A stretch of 64,000 bases of DNA from Nostoc favosum CHAB5714 (GTDB lineage Bacteria; Cyanobacteriota; Cyanobacteriia; Cyanobacteriales; Nostocaceae), in the NCBI RefSeq assembly GCF_020829495.1, contig NZ_JAIVFQ010000006.1, forward strand, positions 62,001 to 126,000. Direction: 5' to 3'. The translations under genes were made by a program, and so were the position numbers. This document shows, in pieces, positions 44,462 to 53,546 of the stretch (within the stretch, counting starts at the first letter, position 1; each line of letters starts with the position of its first letter). The notes beneath the pieces are model-generated. The model saw nothing but the letters and a program-made list of their open reading frames with translations, did not search any database and was not told the origin of the DNA.

Positions 44462-45289
44462 TTAGTTCATCGGCTGCTCAAAAGGTTTACCAGTCTTAGC
44501 TGATGTAAGTAGCCGAACTTTAATCTCATGGTAGAACTCCTCTTGAAATAGCTCTACTTTCGATTGAGCCGAGAGTAACAGTAGCGCCCAGAAAACGCTA
44601 ACTAAATGACTGTGTTTAGAATCATGTCCAGACCCATTTTGGTTGAGAAGCTTTGTCTGAGTCCATAACTCTACAAGTTGTTCTAGATTCAACCAATTTT
44701 GTTCTAAATTTAGCTCCCTTGCCGACACATTCAACACCTGCTCTAGTTCCCTAGCTACTTCCGTCAGATTTTCCTGGTGAGCTAACTCCAGCGCCTCCCG
44801 CATACTTTGGACGCTAGGCAGCCGTCTGGGACGGATAGGTTTGCTGACTTTTTCTACCTGTTTTAGCTGGTTCGCCATAATCTGCAATTGCTTGATTAAC
44901 TCTTGCAGAGTCACGCGGCGCTTTGGTGGCGGCATTGCCGATGGACGACGACGCAATTGCCGTTCTAATGGTAGACGATGACCCTGATGTGATATTCCGT
45001 CTTCATCTTCCAATAGGGCATCATCTACTACACAATCCTGGACATCTTCTACTGTTGACAATTGCATCAAGGTATTGGCTTTGAATAATACCAGCATTGA
45101 TGCTGACAAAAATGCCTGTCCAGATTGAGACAAGTCCGATTCATAACCTCTTCCTATTGCCTCCGGTGCCATCAGTTCTAAGTAACGGTCAATCACCTCA
45201 ATCACTTGGACATCCCAAGGATCAATTTCTCCCTGTTGGGCTTGGTAAATCAGGAGTGTGATTGTTTCTAATAGCTTGGAAGCTTCCAT
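44462..45289 (-). CDS. scpA: Segregation and condensation protein A
   Basis: 275 residues. LLIYQAQQGEIDPWDVQVIEVIDRYLELM is the N-terminal ScpA (kleisin) start, and FWALLLLSAQSKVELFQEEFYHEIKVR is the C-terminal winged helix that binds SMC. A long acidic/basic linker (about 90-150) separates them. With SMC and ScpB it would form the condensin-like complex; neither partner gene is in the window. Confidence 0.88.
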   Translation of the reverse strand: MEASKLLETITLLIYQAQQGEIDPWDVQVIEVIDRYLELMAPEAIGRGYESDLSQSGQAFLSASMLVLFKANTLMQLSTVEDVQDCVVDDALLEDEDGISHQGHRLPLERQLRRRPSAMPPPKRRVTLQELIKQLQIMANQLKQVEKVSKPIRPRRLPSVQSMREALELAHQENLTEVARELEQVLNVSARELNLEQNWLNLEQLVELWTQTKLLNQNGSGHDSKHSHLVSVFWALLLLSAQSKVELFQEEFYHEIKVRLLTSAKTGKPFEQPMN

Positions 45290-45354
45290 TAACGGGTTCT
45301 AAGTTAATTAATCAGAATCAATCACCATTGTGAATTGTGAGATCAGATTGTGCA

Positions 45355-45475
45355 ACTTTGGGCATTGGGCATTGGGCATTGGGCATTGGGCATTGGTTAT
45401 TAATTCTTCTCCCTCATCTCCCCCTGCTCCCTCATCTCCCCCTGCTCCCCCTGCCCCCTGCCCCTTTGCCCTCTC
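45355..45475. repeat. GGGCATT heptamers and C-rich repeat
   Basis: Five tandem GGGCATT units followed by CTCCCTCATCTCCCC/TGCTCCCCC runs between scpA and the AI-2E-type gene. Frames on both strands here are artefacts of the repeats. Confidence 0.8.
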
Positions 45476-46568
45476 AATCAGGCGGCGAGTCATGAGCAAT
45501 AGTGACAGTTGATACAAAGTCACTTGGCTTGCCGCTCTTGATCGCATCGAAAGTGCCTTTGATAGTACCAGCAATGGGAACAGCAACAAGCGTCCCCAAT
45601 AACCCAGCAATCTCAAATCCCATCAAAATAGCTACGAAAATCCAGATGGGATTAAGCCCAATAAAGTTGCCGAGTAACCTGGGAGCTAACAAGTTATCTT
45701 TAAGCTGCTGCATGAGAATTGCCGCGATCGCAACTTGAACTGCCAACCACCAATTTTGCAGCAGGACTAAAATCGTCACTAGACCAATGCCGAGAGATGC
45801 CCCGATAAAGGGAATGAGTTCCGAGATACCGATTAATATGGCAAACAACAGGGCAAAGGGCACTTTCATCACTAAGAAAATTGGCGTCAGGGTTAGCACC
45901 ATGAACAGTCCTAGCAACAACTGGCTGAGGAAAAAGTTCTGAAAATTTAGGCGCAAGGATGCGGTGAGGGGATCTCCGATATTAGAGGGCAAAAGATTGA
46001 TCAGACCATACCAGACGCGATCGCCATATAAAAGCATATAAAATGCAAGCACGATTACTAACACTACGTCAAGTAATCCTGAGAGCAGTGTTCCAGCAAA
46101 TCCCACTGCACCAGAAGCTAGTTGTTGTACCAGATTCTGAATGTTGGCATTGATTTGACTGCTCACAACCCTCAAATCAATTGGCAAACGTCGTTGTTTT
46201 GCCAGCATCTCAAACTGCTTTAAGTTTGCTTGACTGGCGCCTAACCAATCAGGGATATTATTTAACAGTTGAACTGTTTGATCAATGATCAACGGCACTA
46301 GAGTAACGCCCAGAATCCCAAACAGGGTTAATGTTGCAAGTAAAACTATGATCACCGCCTGAGTGCGCGTGATCCGGGCACGTTCAAAGAACTTAACCGG
46401 GTAATTTAGTAGAAAAGCCAAAATCGCTGCAATGATCAAGACAGTAATGGGATGCTGAAAATAGCGAAAAAGCACAGACAGCAGCCAGACATTGAGAGCG
46501 ATAATCGGGCCGCTTAGACCATAAATTAACAGGCGTTGAAGGGAGGCCGAACGGCGCATCTTATGCAA
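45474..46568 (-). CDS. AI-2E family transporter (PerM-like)
   Basis: 364 residues with about eight membrane segments. IAAILAFLLNYPVKFFER near the start, the long amphipathic middle, FLSQLLLGLFMVLTLTPIFLVMKVPFALLFAILIGISELIPFIGASLGIG and NPIWIFVAILMGFEIAGLLGTLVAVPI match the family. Members export small molecules or ions; the substrate here is unknown. The last 15 codons extend into a repeat-bearing intergenic region. It lies upstream of scpA on the same strand. Confidence 0.9.
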   Translation of the reverse strand: MHKMRRSASLQRLLIYGLSGPIIALNVWLLSVLFRYFQHPITVLIIAAILAFLLNYPVKFFERARITRTQAVIIVLLATLTLFGILGVTLVPLIIDQTVQLLNNIPDWLGASQANLKQFEMLAKQRRLPIDLRVVSSQINANIQNLVQQLASGAVGFAGTLLSGLLDVVLVIVLAFYMLLYGDRVWYGLINLLPSNIGDPLTASLRLNFQNFFLSQLLLGLFMVLTLTPIFLVMKVPFALLFAILIGISELIPFIGASLGIGLVTILVLLQNWWLAVQVAIAAILMQQLKDNLLAPRLLGNFIGLNPIWIFVAILMGFEIAGLLGTLVAVPIAGTIKGTFDAIKSGKPSDFVSTVTIAHDSPPD

Positions 46569-46689
46569 CCTATTTTAGATATTCTTTAAGAGAATTTGTA
46601 AAATTCTTGATGGTGCTGATCATCATCATCATAGATATTTTTAACAAAGACATGTATAAGCGTATCTGATAACAAGGAAGTAAATCAAA

Positions 46690-47334
46690 ATGGACAAAAC
46701 CGTAGCTGACCTTCGCAAAGACTACACCTTGGAAGGTTTGAGCGAACTTGAAGTTGACCTCAATCCGTTTATCCAATTTAAAAAATGGTTCGATCAGGCA
46801 CTAGTAGCGCAACTCCCAGAACCCAATGCCATGACCATTGCTACCGCTACACCAGACGGTAAGCCCTCAGCCAGAATGGTGTTACTCAAGGATTTTGATG
46901 AACGGGGCTTTGCCTTCTTTACCAACTACAACAGTCACAAAGGACAAGAACTGGCAGAAAATCCTCAAGGGGCTTTAGTGTTCTGGTGGGCAGAACTGGA
47001 ACGTCAAGTGCGGATTTCGGGGTATGTAGAGAAAGTTTCCGAAACTGAGTCCGACCAGTATTTTCACAGTCGCCCTGCCAACAGTCGCCTGGGTGCGTGG
47101 ATATCTAATCAAAGCGAAGTGATAGAAAGCCGAGAAGTCCTAGAGCGACGTTTGCAGGAGTTTAAGAGCAAATACGAAAATGAGGAGATTCCCCGACCGC
47201 CTCATTGGGGAGGCTTACGAGTGATCCCCACAGAAATTGAGTTTTGGCAAGGCCGCCCCAGCCGTCTGCACGATCGCTTACTCTATAGCCGTTTAGATAA
47301 TGACACTTGGAAAATTGAGCGGTTGTCACCGTGA
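46690..47334 (+). CDS. pdxH: Pyridoxamine 5'-phosphate oxidase
   Basis: 214 residues. [60 protein letters not shown] and the C-terminal [15 protein letters not shown] are the diagnostic parts of the FMN-dependent oxidase that makes pyridoxal phosphate. The ATG follows AAGGAAG. A GGGGATGAG tandem array begins directly after the stop codon. Confidence 0.95.
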   Translation: MDKTVADLRKDYTLEGLSELEVDLNPFIQFKKWFDQALVAQLPEPNAMTIATATPDGKPSARMVLLKDFDERGFAFFTNYNSHKGQELAENPQGALVFWWAELERQVRISGYVEKVSETESDQYFHSRPANSRLGAWISNQSEVIESREVLERRLQEFKSKYENEEIPRPPHWGGLRVIPTEIEFWQGRPSRLHDRLLYSRLDNDTWKIERLSP

Positions 47335-47335
47335 G

Positions 47336-47456
47336 GGGATGAGGGGGATGAGGAGGATGAGGGGGATGAGGGGGATGAGGGGGATGAGGGGGATGAGGGG
47401 GATGAGGGGGATGAGGGGGATGAGGGGGATGAGGAGGATGAGGAGGATGAGGGGGA
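47336..47456. repeat. 9-bp tandem array GGGGATGAG
   Basis: About thirteen units of GGGGATGAG (some AGGATGAGG) start two bases after the pdxH stop codon and run to about 47456. On the minus strand it reads as repeated Leu-Ile-Pro codons, which is not a gene. Confidence 0.9.
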
Positions 47457-47524
47457 CAAGATAAATTTTCTTTCTCATCTCCCCCTGCTCCCTCATCTCC
47501 CCCTGCCCATTCCCCACATTCCTC

Positions 47525-48145
47525 TTACCACTGGGTGATCAAATCTTGAATTGCTGCCCGTGCTTCTGATAGAGATTGGGTACGGGCATCACCTTCATCC
47601 AGGCTATTGGCGTTAATAAATTGAATGTCTGTAATCCCAATAAAGCCGAAAATCGCCCGCAGGTATGGTTCTTGGAAGTCGTAGGCAGCGAAAGGAGATG
47701 TCGCGCTAAAGTCGCTGCCGCGAGCTGTGATGATAACTGCCTTTTTACCCTCGACTAAGCCTCTAAAGCCTTGAGCTTCTACAGCAAAAGTCCGGTTAGC
47801 GCGAACGATTTGGTCGATGTAAGCCTTAAAAGTGGAAGGGATATTCAGGTTATACATTGGCACTCCAAAGACGTAGCGATCAGCTGCCAAAAACTCATCA
47901 ATCAGTTCGTCAGAAATCCTGATTGCCTCAGTTAATTCTGAGGTATGGGTTTCTGGTGGTGAAAATGCAGCCGCAATCCAAGCTTCATTAACGTGAGGAA
48001 CTGGGTGACGCCCTAAATCTCGATAGGCGATCGCATCTTCAGGATGTGCTGCTTTCCAACTACTGACGAATTCCTTAGATAGTTCTCTGGAGTGCGATCG
48101 CTCACCACGGGGGCTGGAATCAATATGTAGAATGTTTACCACCAA
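47525..48145 (-). CDS. azoR: FMN-dependent NADH-azoreductase
   Basis: 206 residues of flavodoxin-like fold: ILHIDSSPRGERSHSRELSKEFV binds the FMN phosphate, FGVPMYNLNIPSTFKAYIDQIVRANRTF and ITARGSDF surround the flavin. The enzyme reduces quinones and azo bonds with NADH. It diverges from an HxlR-family regulator with 147 bp between, containing a perfect 14-bp palindrome, as in the Bacillus YodB-controlled azoreductase system. Confidence 0.93.
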   Translation of the reverse strand: MVVNILHIDSSPRGERSHSRELSKEFVSSWKAAHPEDAIAYRDLGRHPVPHVNEAWIAAAFSPPETHTSELTEAIRISDELIDEFLAADRYVFGVPMYNLNIPSTFKAYIDQIVRANRTFAVEAQGFRGLVEGKKAVIITARGSDFSATSPFAAYDFQEPYLRAIFGFIGITDIQFINANSLDEGDARTQSLSEARAAIQDLITQW

Positions 48146-48224
48146 ATATCTCCTGATTTAGCTAAAATTTACTGCTTTTACTTTTTTTGAGTTTTTATTT
48201 CAAAGCATTACATTAGATACTAAA

Positions 48225-48238
48225 AGTAACTAGTTACT
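48225..48238. promoter_or_regulatory. Palindromic operator AGTAACTAGTTACT
   Basis: A perfect 14-bp dyad in the azoR-HxlR gap, followed by related half sites (AGTAAAGTAGTTACC and AAAGTAACTAT) up to 48267. Shape and place fit the HxlR-type regulator binding here and controlling both genes. Confidence 0.7.
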
Positions 48239-48292
48239 AAAGTAAAGTAGTTACCATAAAGTAACTATCGGACAATTTTAGCTAACTTATCG

Positions 48293-48646
48293 ATGTCTGT
48301 CTCTAAAAATCCTGATGCTTGCCCTGTCAGTATTCTGATGTCCTTACTATCAGGGCCTTGGACAATGTATATACTGTGGGTGTTGTGTAATAGCGGGCCT
48401 ACTCGCTTTGGTGCATTGAAACACCTAGTTGAGGGCATCTCTACCAAAGTTCTGACGGAAAGACTGAGGATGCTTGAGGCAGCAGAAATTATTTATCGCC
48501 AGTATGAACCAACTGTCCCACCCCAAGTAACTTACGGTCTTACAAAACGTGGTCAAGAACTCATTGAAATCCTTCATCAACTCAATGCACTTGCTGAACG
48601 TTGGTATGGCAGCCAACAACGGGAACATAGCAACAGTAATATTTAA
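48293..48646 (+). CDS. HxlR family transcriptional regulator
   Basis: 117 residues. PVSILMSLLSGPWTMYILWVL, GPTRFGALKHLVEGISTKVLTERLRMLEAAEII and PPQVTYGLTKRGQELIEIL form the HxlR winged helix. Cys10 (DACPVS) is placed like the redox-sensing Cys of YodB, which reacts with quinones. It diverges from the azoreductase gene and most likely represses it until a quinone or thiol-reactive compound appears. Confidence 0.9.
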   Translation: MSVSKNPDACPVSILMSLLSGPWTMYILWVLCNSGPTRFGALKHLVEGISTKVLTERLRMLEAAEIIYRQYEPTVPPQVTYGLTKRGQELIEILHQLNALAERWYGSQQREHSNSNI

Positions 48647-49050
48647 CGGATCGCTTGAATGTAATCTTTAATATAAACAAACTCACCAGGTAGATCGAAG
48701 AATCCCATAAAGATGCCGCCATCAATGCATTCCCCATGCAGTTTGCGGATGACAGCCGGTTCATAGACCAATTTCGGTCGGAAATTGCTCAATGACTTAA
48801 TCGGGCAGACACCGAGGATCAGTCGATGCTTACGGCGATGGCGACCAACAACTTGAACGCGTTCGTTCATACCCCAGAATCCATTGTAGATGTACAGCAA
48901 TTGACCTTCCGAAAAAGAATGCGTCGATTTTTGGAGGTTGGCAGCAACCAGAGGAATGTTGTCCATCGTCGGGTTAATGCCGAGAAATCTACTACCACAG
49001 AAGTAGCGAAGCAGAATCTCATTGATCTTCTCGATGTGTTGTTTCTGCAT
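48643..49050 (-). CDS. Conserved hypothetical protein
   Basis: 135 residues. Readable segments include ILLRYFCGSRFLGINPTMDNIPLVAANLQKS, GQLLYIYNGFWGMNERVQVVGRHRRKHRLILGVCPIKSLSNFRPK and IDGGIFMGFFDLPGEFVYIKDYIQAIR. I do not recognise the family; no membrane segment or catalytic motif is evident. Its 3' end overlaps that of the HxlR-type gene by four bases on the opposite strand. Confidence 0.55.
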   Translation of the reverse strand: MQKQHIEKINEILLRYFCGSRFLGINPTMDNIPLVAANLQKSTHSFSEGQLLYIYNGFWGMNERVQVVGRHRRKHRLILGVCPIKSLSNFRPKLVYEPAVIRKLHGECIDGGIFMGFFDLPGEFVYIKDYIQAIR

Positions 49051-49109
49051 GAAAGGCGTGCCTTAGAATAACATTACTCATTTTTACAAAAAGCTGGGGG
49101 AAGTGTAAA

Positions 49110-49136
49110 AAAGCCGATGGAGAATGCATCGGCTTT
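49110..49136 (-). terminator. Rho-independent terminator for the DUF3153 gene
   Basis: AAAGCCGATG and CATCGGCTTT form a 10-bp stem with a 7-nt loop. Read on the minus strand it follows the stop of the gene at 49163 and is followed by TTTTTACACT, a good T-run. Confidence 0.75.
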
Positions 49137-49162
49137 GGTGACAATATAAACAGATGAATAGT

Positions 49163-49978
49163 CTACTGTTCCTGGATCGCTGCTGCTTTGGAAGGAAACT
49201 GAATTCTGGGATCTGGCATGAAATTGTATCTCAAGTACAATCCTCCCCAGACAAACAGGATAATTAACAATGCACCAATACCAAGGGGACTGGGAAGCCA
49301 GAAAACGGTTTCTATGTGGTTTAGCTCACCAGGTTGAAGTTTCCACACTAATCGATTGCCATTCTTTTCTGGCTCTATGGCAGTTTCAGTTAGTTGAATA
49401 TTTTTGGCTCCCCAAGGAGTCTTCAAGCTAAATTCCAAGTCGAGAATTGAACCAGCATTAGCTAAGACGTTACCTTTGCTGGCAATTAGAGATAGCGATC
49501 GCAAATCCAAATCATAAATCAATCGATTTCTGACCAAAAGTAAAAAATTGTTTTGTTCCAAAAGGACGTTTGATTCAATTTTCGGCAGTTCTGAGTCAGA
49601 TTGGCTCCCCACTGACTCAGAGGCTTGATTCGCACGGGAGTTAAAAAATTCGTTGAACTTCTCTTGCAATTCCCTACCGCTACTAAAAGGAATTGTGACA
49701 ATGATTTCTTCTTGGGAAACTCGCTGCGTTTTCCCTTCTAGTTTACGGGCGCGGTGTTCTATGCTATTTAACCATTCATATACATAATCGCCACTAAAAC
49801 TAGTTAGCCGCTCTCCCAGCTTAATATGTTGTACTAGTTCGCCACTATTTGAATTGTCAAAGTTAAGTCCCACATCGTACTTAACACAGCCAGTTAGTAG
49901 CAGGGATGTTAACAGCACTAGCCACAAAATAGGATTTCGCTTGGGAAAGACGCGGTTCATTCGATTTCGACCATTCAT
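49163..49978 (-). CDS. DUF3153 family lipoprotein
   Basis: About 272 residues from MNGRNRMNRVFPKR (49978) or 266 from the ATG at 49960. The lipobox LLTSLLLTGC follows a hydrophobic leader, so it is a membrane-attached lipoprotein. A central beta-rich region and a second membrane segment near the C-terminus (PLGIGALLIILFVWGGLYL) fit DUF3153 proteins. The open frame continues upstream to 50062 only because it reads through a family A element whose end touches the start codon. Role unknown. Confidence 0.75.
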   Translation of the reverse strand: MNGRNRMNRVFPKRNPILWLVLLTSLLLTGCVKYDVGLNFDNSNSGELVQHIKLGERLTSFSGDYVYEWLNSIEHRARKLEGKTQRVSQEEIIVTIPFSSGRELQEKFNEFFNSRANQASESVGSQSDSELPKIESNVLLEQNNFLLLVRNRLIYDLDLRSLSLIASKGNVLANAGSILDLEFSLKTPWGAKNIQLTETAIEPEKNGNRLVWKLQPGELNHIETVFWLPSPLGIGALLIILFVWGGLYLRYNFMPDPRIQFPSKAAAIQEQ

Positions 49979-50123
49979 ATCATGTCCGGATAAATAGTTA
50001 TGATTCCCACAGTCATTGCACCCCACCCCCAACCCCTCCCGAAGAGCGGGGAGGGGAGACAAAGCATAGCTTTGGCGGGGTGGGGTTCTTCGGGTTTAAT
50101 AAGTAATCAAGCGGACATGATAT
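49977..50123. repeat. Family A element, copy 2
   Basis: 147 bp; left end ATATCATGTCCGG (one mismatch to the consensus), right end GCGGACATGATAT. The left end coincides with the start codon of the DUF3153 gene, so the gene's original leader was displaced. Confidence 0.8.
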
Positions 50124-50276
50124 CAGTACTGAGAGAAATTTCATATTTGTCAATACAAAACTAAATGGTCTAATTAGCCAAAAGAAAATCTTTCCGAAAA
50201 TTGAAGAATTGGAAACCATAAATCTCCCCAAAAGTCAAACTTTTTAACCAATCTTGACTTCTACTACTGGGCGGCG

Positions 50277-50449
50277 CAATACGGTTCGGTTAACTTGCTT
50301 TATCTCTCGAAGATCCCCCCAACCCCCCGATAAATTGGGGGGCTATTTTTCTTCCTCTATCCTCTTAAAAAGGGCAGGGCTGTTTTTATTCCTCACCCCC
50401 TTAAAAAGGGGGTCGCCGCAGGCGGGGGGATCTTATCCGAACTATATTG
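50277..50449. repeat. Family G-like element, longer variant
   Basis: 173 bp from CAATACGGTTCGGTTAA to ATCCGAACTATATTG, imperfect inverted ends of the G type. Inside, AAGATCCCCCCAACCCCCC and its inverted relative near 50424 enclose a C-rich stem. No target duplication is evident. Confidence 0.6.
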
Positions 50450-50514
50450 CTGAGTAAGGGACGTTTTTCAAAGGCAGAAAAGAACCCCAGCACGGAAATA
50501 TCCTCTTGTTAGGA

Positions 50515-51057
50515 TTAGCTAGGGGTTCCTGAAAAATTCAACCAAACCAAGTACGAGATGGTTAAACCAATGGCAATTAGCGCCACCCAGATAAAGCGAT
50601 TATCTCTGGTATTGACCTGACTGAGGTCAACGAATTCTGGCTCGGCAGGTTTAGGCTTTTGCTGCACAGAAGATTTAGTAGACTTAGCAGGTACAGAAAT
50701 TTTGAGTTCATTATCGGATAGTGCGCCCAAATCGGGGATTTGGGTCATCCACTCGCTGGGTCTTTTCAGCTTTGGTGCTTTCAAGATGTAAAGCATCCGT
50801 CGCGCTTGTTTGCTAATTTCAAAATGGACATGGCGTTTGAGTCTTTCGCAAAGAGCGATCGCATCATCCGTGCGTCCAACAGCTTCATAAGCTGTCACCA
50901 GATAGATTTCTACTTCCCCCCCAAGGCGAGAATTACGAGCTAACAGGGCGCTGGCCTTTTCTAAATTTTCTATGGCTTCGCGGTATTGCCCATTTTCAAA
51001 GGCAGCTTTCCCAGCCTGGTAGCGGGTTTTAGCAATTTCTAAACTTTCTACACTCAC
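50515..51057 (-). CDS. TPR protein with C-terminal membrane anchor
   Basis: 180 residues. Residues 1-95 hold two or three tetratricopeptide-like helix pairs (ETYQ-type YQAGKAAFENGQYREAIENLEKASAL), 100-150 is a polar linker and FIWVALIAIGLTISYLVWL at 155-173 is a single membrane segment, so the TPR domain faces the cytoplasm. It may act as a membrane-tethered adaptor. Function not known. Confidence 0.75.
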   Translation of the reverse strand: MSVESLEIAKTRYQAGKAAFENGQYREAIENLEKASALLARNSRLGGEVEIYLVTAYEAVGRTDDAIALCERLKRHVHFEISKQARRMLYILKAPKLKRPSEWMTQIPDLGALSDNELKISVPAKSTKSSVQQKPKPAEPEFVDLSQVNTRDNRFIWVALIAIGLTISYLVWLNFSGTPS

Positions 51058-51226
51058 GGCTTATATAAAAATCAGCACTATTTTAATTTTGCCAATGCCA
51101 GCAATCTTTTGGGAATTTTTTCAAAAGCTGGCAACCTGAAACTAAATAAACTTCTAAAATTTTAACTAAGTAGCTGCGATTATTTTCTGATTAAAAATTC
51201 CGGTATCAAATACAAGTGAGCAAAAT

Positions 51227-51634
51227 ATGTTGAAAATCAAGCATTCGCAACTGAATTGGCTCTTAGCAGGTATGACTTTAGCAGTTATGGGTGTAAGCAT
51301 TGCTCCAGCTTCTGCACAGTCTGTGATCGTAATTGATGGTGCTTATGGAGTCAGGCGATCGCCTGCTGTCGGTTCCTTTATTTATGGTAGTCCGATTCTC
51401 ACACCTATGCCTGTAGACCCAGCAACGGGACTCATGCCACAACGCAATAATTACCCCGATTATTACTATCCCCAGTTCAGGCAGAACGTGAGAAATTCCA
51501 CGCTGATTAATCCAACTTTGATTAATCCGGCAATTCGAGACTCAACCATAGTTAATCCGGTGATTATAAATAACTCATGGCGACGTACACCATTTAGCGG
51601 CGGGCGATCGCGTGTTTTCATTTATCCCCGGTAA
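51227..51634 (+). CDS. Secreted hypothetical protein with Ile-Asn-Pro repeats
   Basis: 135 residues. A signal peptide (LLAGMTLAVMGVSIAPASAQ, cleavage after ASA) leads to a small exported protein rich in Tyr, Pro and Asn. The C-terminal half has near-repeats STLINPTLINPAI and STIVNPVIINNS. No domain recognised. It is cyanobacterium-like in composition and stands alone. Confidence 0.6.
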   Translation: MLKIKHSQLNWLLAGMTLAVMGVSIAPASAQSVIVIDGAYGVRRSPAVGSFIYGSPILTPMPVDPATGLMPQRNNYPDYYYPQFRQNVRNSTLINPTLINPAIRDSTIVNPVIINNSWRRTPFSGGRSRVFIYPR

Positions 51635-51700
51635 AGTTATGCTACCGTGTACACACAAGTCTTTTAGAGTGGCTCCACAGACTTTTAATCCCCCCAACCC

Positions 51701-51803
51701 CAATACGCTTGGGTTAAGCAAATTTATCTGTTAAGGCAGGCTGTTCTTGAGCAGGGGAGGCTGGCGTTGCAGGGGGAGAGAAAAGCTTAACTGAACTGTA
51801 TTG
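51701..51803. repeat. Family G element, short copy
   Basis: 103 bp from CAATACGCTTGGGTTAAG to CTTAACTGAACTGTATTG, i.e. one end of each of the two G variants seen at 21955 and 36678. Flanks CCCCCAACCC and CCCCTAACCC match at 9 of 10 positions. Confidence 0.65.
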
Positions 51804-51844
51804 CCCCTAACCCCTCTCGAAAAGCAAAGCTGTTTCATTCACTC

Positions 51845-51990
51845 ATATCATGTCCGCATAAATAGTTATGCTAACCACAGCCATTACACCCCACCCCCAG
51901 CCCCTCCTGCTTGCGGGGAGGGGAGACAAAGCTACGCTTTGGCGGGGTGGGGTTCTTCGGGTTTAATAAGCAATCAAGCGGACATGATAT
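51845..51990. repeat. Family A element, copy 3
   Basis: 146 bp with perfect 13-bp inverted ends ATATCATGTCCGC/GCGGACATGATAT. Possible imperfect flanking repeats CATTCACTC and CATTGGCTC (7 of 9). Confidence 0.8.
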
Positions 51991-52003
51991 CATTGGCTCA
52001 AAA

Positions 52004-52263
52004 AAGAGTTGTGTTCTGAACGAAAAGAGTTGTGTTCTGAACGAAAAGAGTTGTGTTCTGAACGAAAAGGGTTGTGTTCTGAACGAAAAGGGTTGTGTTC
52101 TGAACGAAAAGGGTTGTGTTCTGAACGAAAAGGGTTGTGTTCTGAACGAAAAGGGTTGTGTTCTGAACGAAAAGGGTTGTGTTCTGAACGAAAAGGGTTG
52201 TGTTCTGAACGAAAAGACTTGTGTTCTGAACGAAAAGACTTGTGTTCTGAACGAAAGTACTTG
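52004..52263. repeat. 21-bp tandem array 4 (TTGTGTTCTGAACGAAAAGAG)
   Basis: Twelve 21-bp units. The variable codon-like position is GAG in the first units, GGG in seven, GAC in two and TAC at the last, so variants are in blocks. Each unit contains GAAC...GTTC as a dyad. The last unit merges into the inverted end of the family F element (ACTTGTGTGTACACC). Confidence 0.9.
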
Positions 52264-52360
52264 TGTGTACACCGTAGGTAAAGAGATGAGGCAGATGAGG
52301 AAGAACTTTTTACTCCAAACTCTAAACTCCTAACTCCTCACTCCTCACTCCTAACTCTTA

Positions 52361-53254
52361 CTACGTAAACTGCGAACCCAAAATCATTGTCCCAATTCCA
52401 ACATCAGTAAAGATTTCGAGTAACAGGGCGTGGGGAATGCGACCATCGATGATGTGTGCTGCACGGACTCCTTGAGCAAGCGATCGCACACAACAACTGA
52501 CTTTGGGAATCATCCCACCGCTAACTATACCATTGGCAATCAACTCGCGGGCTTCACGAATATCTACTTTTGGAATCAAAGTAGATGGGTCTTTGTAATC
52601 TTTTAAAATTCCACTGGTGTCAGTCAGTAAAATTAACTTTTCTGCTCCTAGTGCAGCAGCGATTTCTCCTGCTACAGTATCGGCGTTAATGTTATAAGCT
52701 TGCCCGGTTTCGTCTCCGGCGACGCTGGACACTACCGGAATATAGCCATTGCTAGCGAGGGTGTCCAAAATCTTGATATTCACATTGCTGACTTCCCCCA
52801 CAAAACCGATGCCTTCTTGACCTTGGGGACGGGCTGTAAATAGATTACCGTCTTTACCGCAAAGTCCTACAGCCAATCCACCAGCTTGGTTAATTAGCGC
52901 GACAATTTCTTTGTTAACTCGACCAACTAAAACCATTTCTACCACATCCATTGTGGCAGCATCAGTGACTCGCAGACCATTCTTAAATTGTGGTTCAATT
53001 CCCAGCTTATCTAACCAACTGTTAATTTCTGGGCCACCGCCGTGTACTACAATTGGACGCAAGCCCACGCAGGATAAGAATACAATGTCGCGGATAACTT
53101 TGTCTTTGAGTGTGCTATCTTTCATCGCTGCGCCACCATATTTGACAACAACAGTGCGACCGGCGAATTGTTGAATATAAGGTAGTGCTTCGCTTAGTAC
53201 ACGCACACGAGTGGCTTCAGCTTGCCTGATGTATTCAGAATCGTTGACCGTCAT
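52361..53254 (-). CDS. argB: Acetylglutamate kinase
   Basis: 297 residues. [13 protein letters not shown] is the ATP-side Lys/Gly loop, [18 protein letters not shown] binds acetylglutamate and [13 protein letters not shown] and [12 protein letters not shown] complete the amino-acid kinase fold. In cyanobacteria this arginine-pathway enzyme is activated by PII; the N-terminal helix ([18 protein letters not shown]) needed for hexamers and arginine inhibition is present. Single gene. Confidence 0.96.
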   Translation of the reverse strand: MTVNDSEYIRQAEATRVRVLSEALPYIQQFAGRTVVVKYGGAAMKDSTLKDKVIRDIVFLSCVGLRPIVVHGGGPEINSWLDKLGIEPQFKNGLRVTDAATMDVVEMVLVGRVNKEIVALINQAGGLAVGLCGKDGNLFTARPQGQEGIGFVGEVSNVNIKILDTLASNGYIPVVSSVAGDETGQAYNINADTVAGEIAAALGAEKLILLTDTSGILKDYKDPSTLIPKVDIREARELIANGIVSGGMIPKVSCCVRSLAQGVRAAHIIDGRIPHALLLEIFTDVGIGTMILGSQFT

Positions 53255-53546
53255 GAGGAGCCGCCGTTAAGAGTTAAAACCTATTCCAGTCAGTGTAGAA
53301 GACTTTGTAACCTGTAACAATGTCTCATAGCTGCGAAAAGCAAAATAAGCTTTTTGTATAAATATTACTCACAAAAACCTACTTTTAAAATAGAAGATTA
53401 GGTGCGAAGTAATTGAACAAGGTTGCAAACAGGTTGTCTACTTACTGTTAGACATTCTGCGTAGGCGTAGCCCGCCGTAGGCATCGCTTTGTCAATTTTT
53501 CCCTCCCATGCTATCAACAGTATTAGGACTAGCCCTTTCAAGGTGG

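Larger units (their letters stand above)
51642..52277. mobile_element. Family F element, copy 2, enlarged
   Basis: Ends CTACCGTGTACACACAAGTC (one mismatch to copy 1) and, inverted, ACTTGTGTGTACACCGTAG. Flanking direct repeats GTAAAGTTATG and GTAAAGAGATG (9 of 11 match) mirror the 11-bp duplication of copy 1. The 636-bp interior holds a short family G element, a family A element and 21-bp array 4. Confidence 0.75.

Noticed and set aside
47326..47517. Minus-strand frame of Leu-Ile-Pro repeats
   Set aside because: Pure translation of the GGGGATGAG tandem array.
48225..48238. NtcA-type site in the azoR-HxlR gap
   Set aside because: The GTA/TAC spacing is 6, not the 8 bp of the NtcA consensus; an HxlR operator fits better.
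51871..52333. Frames reading CSERKGL and SFRTQPF repeats
   Set aside because: Same cause: the 21-bp array inside a family F element.
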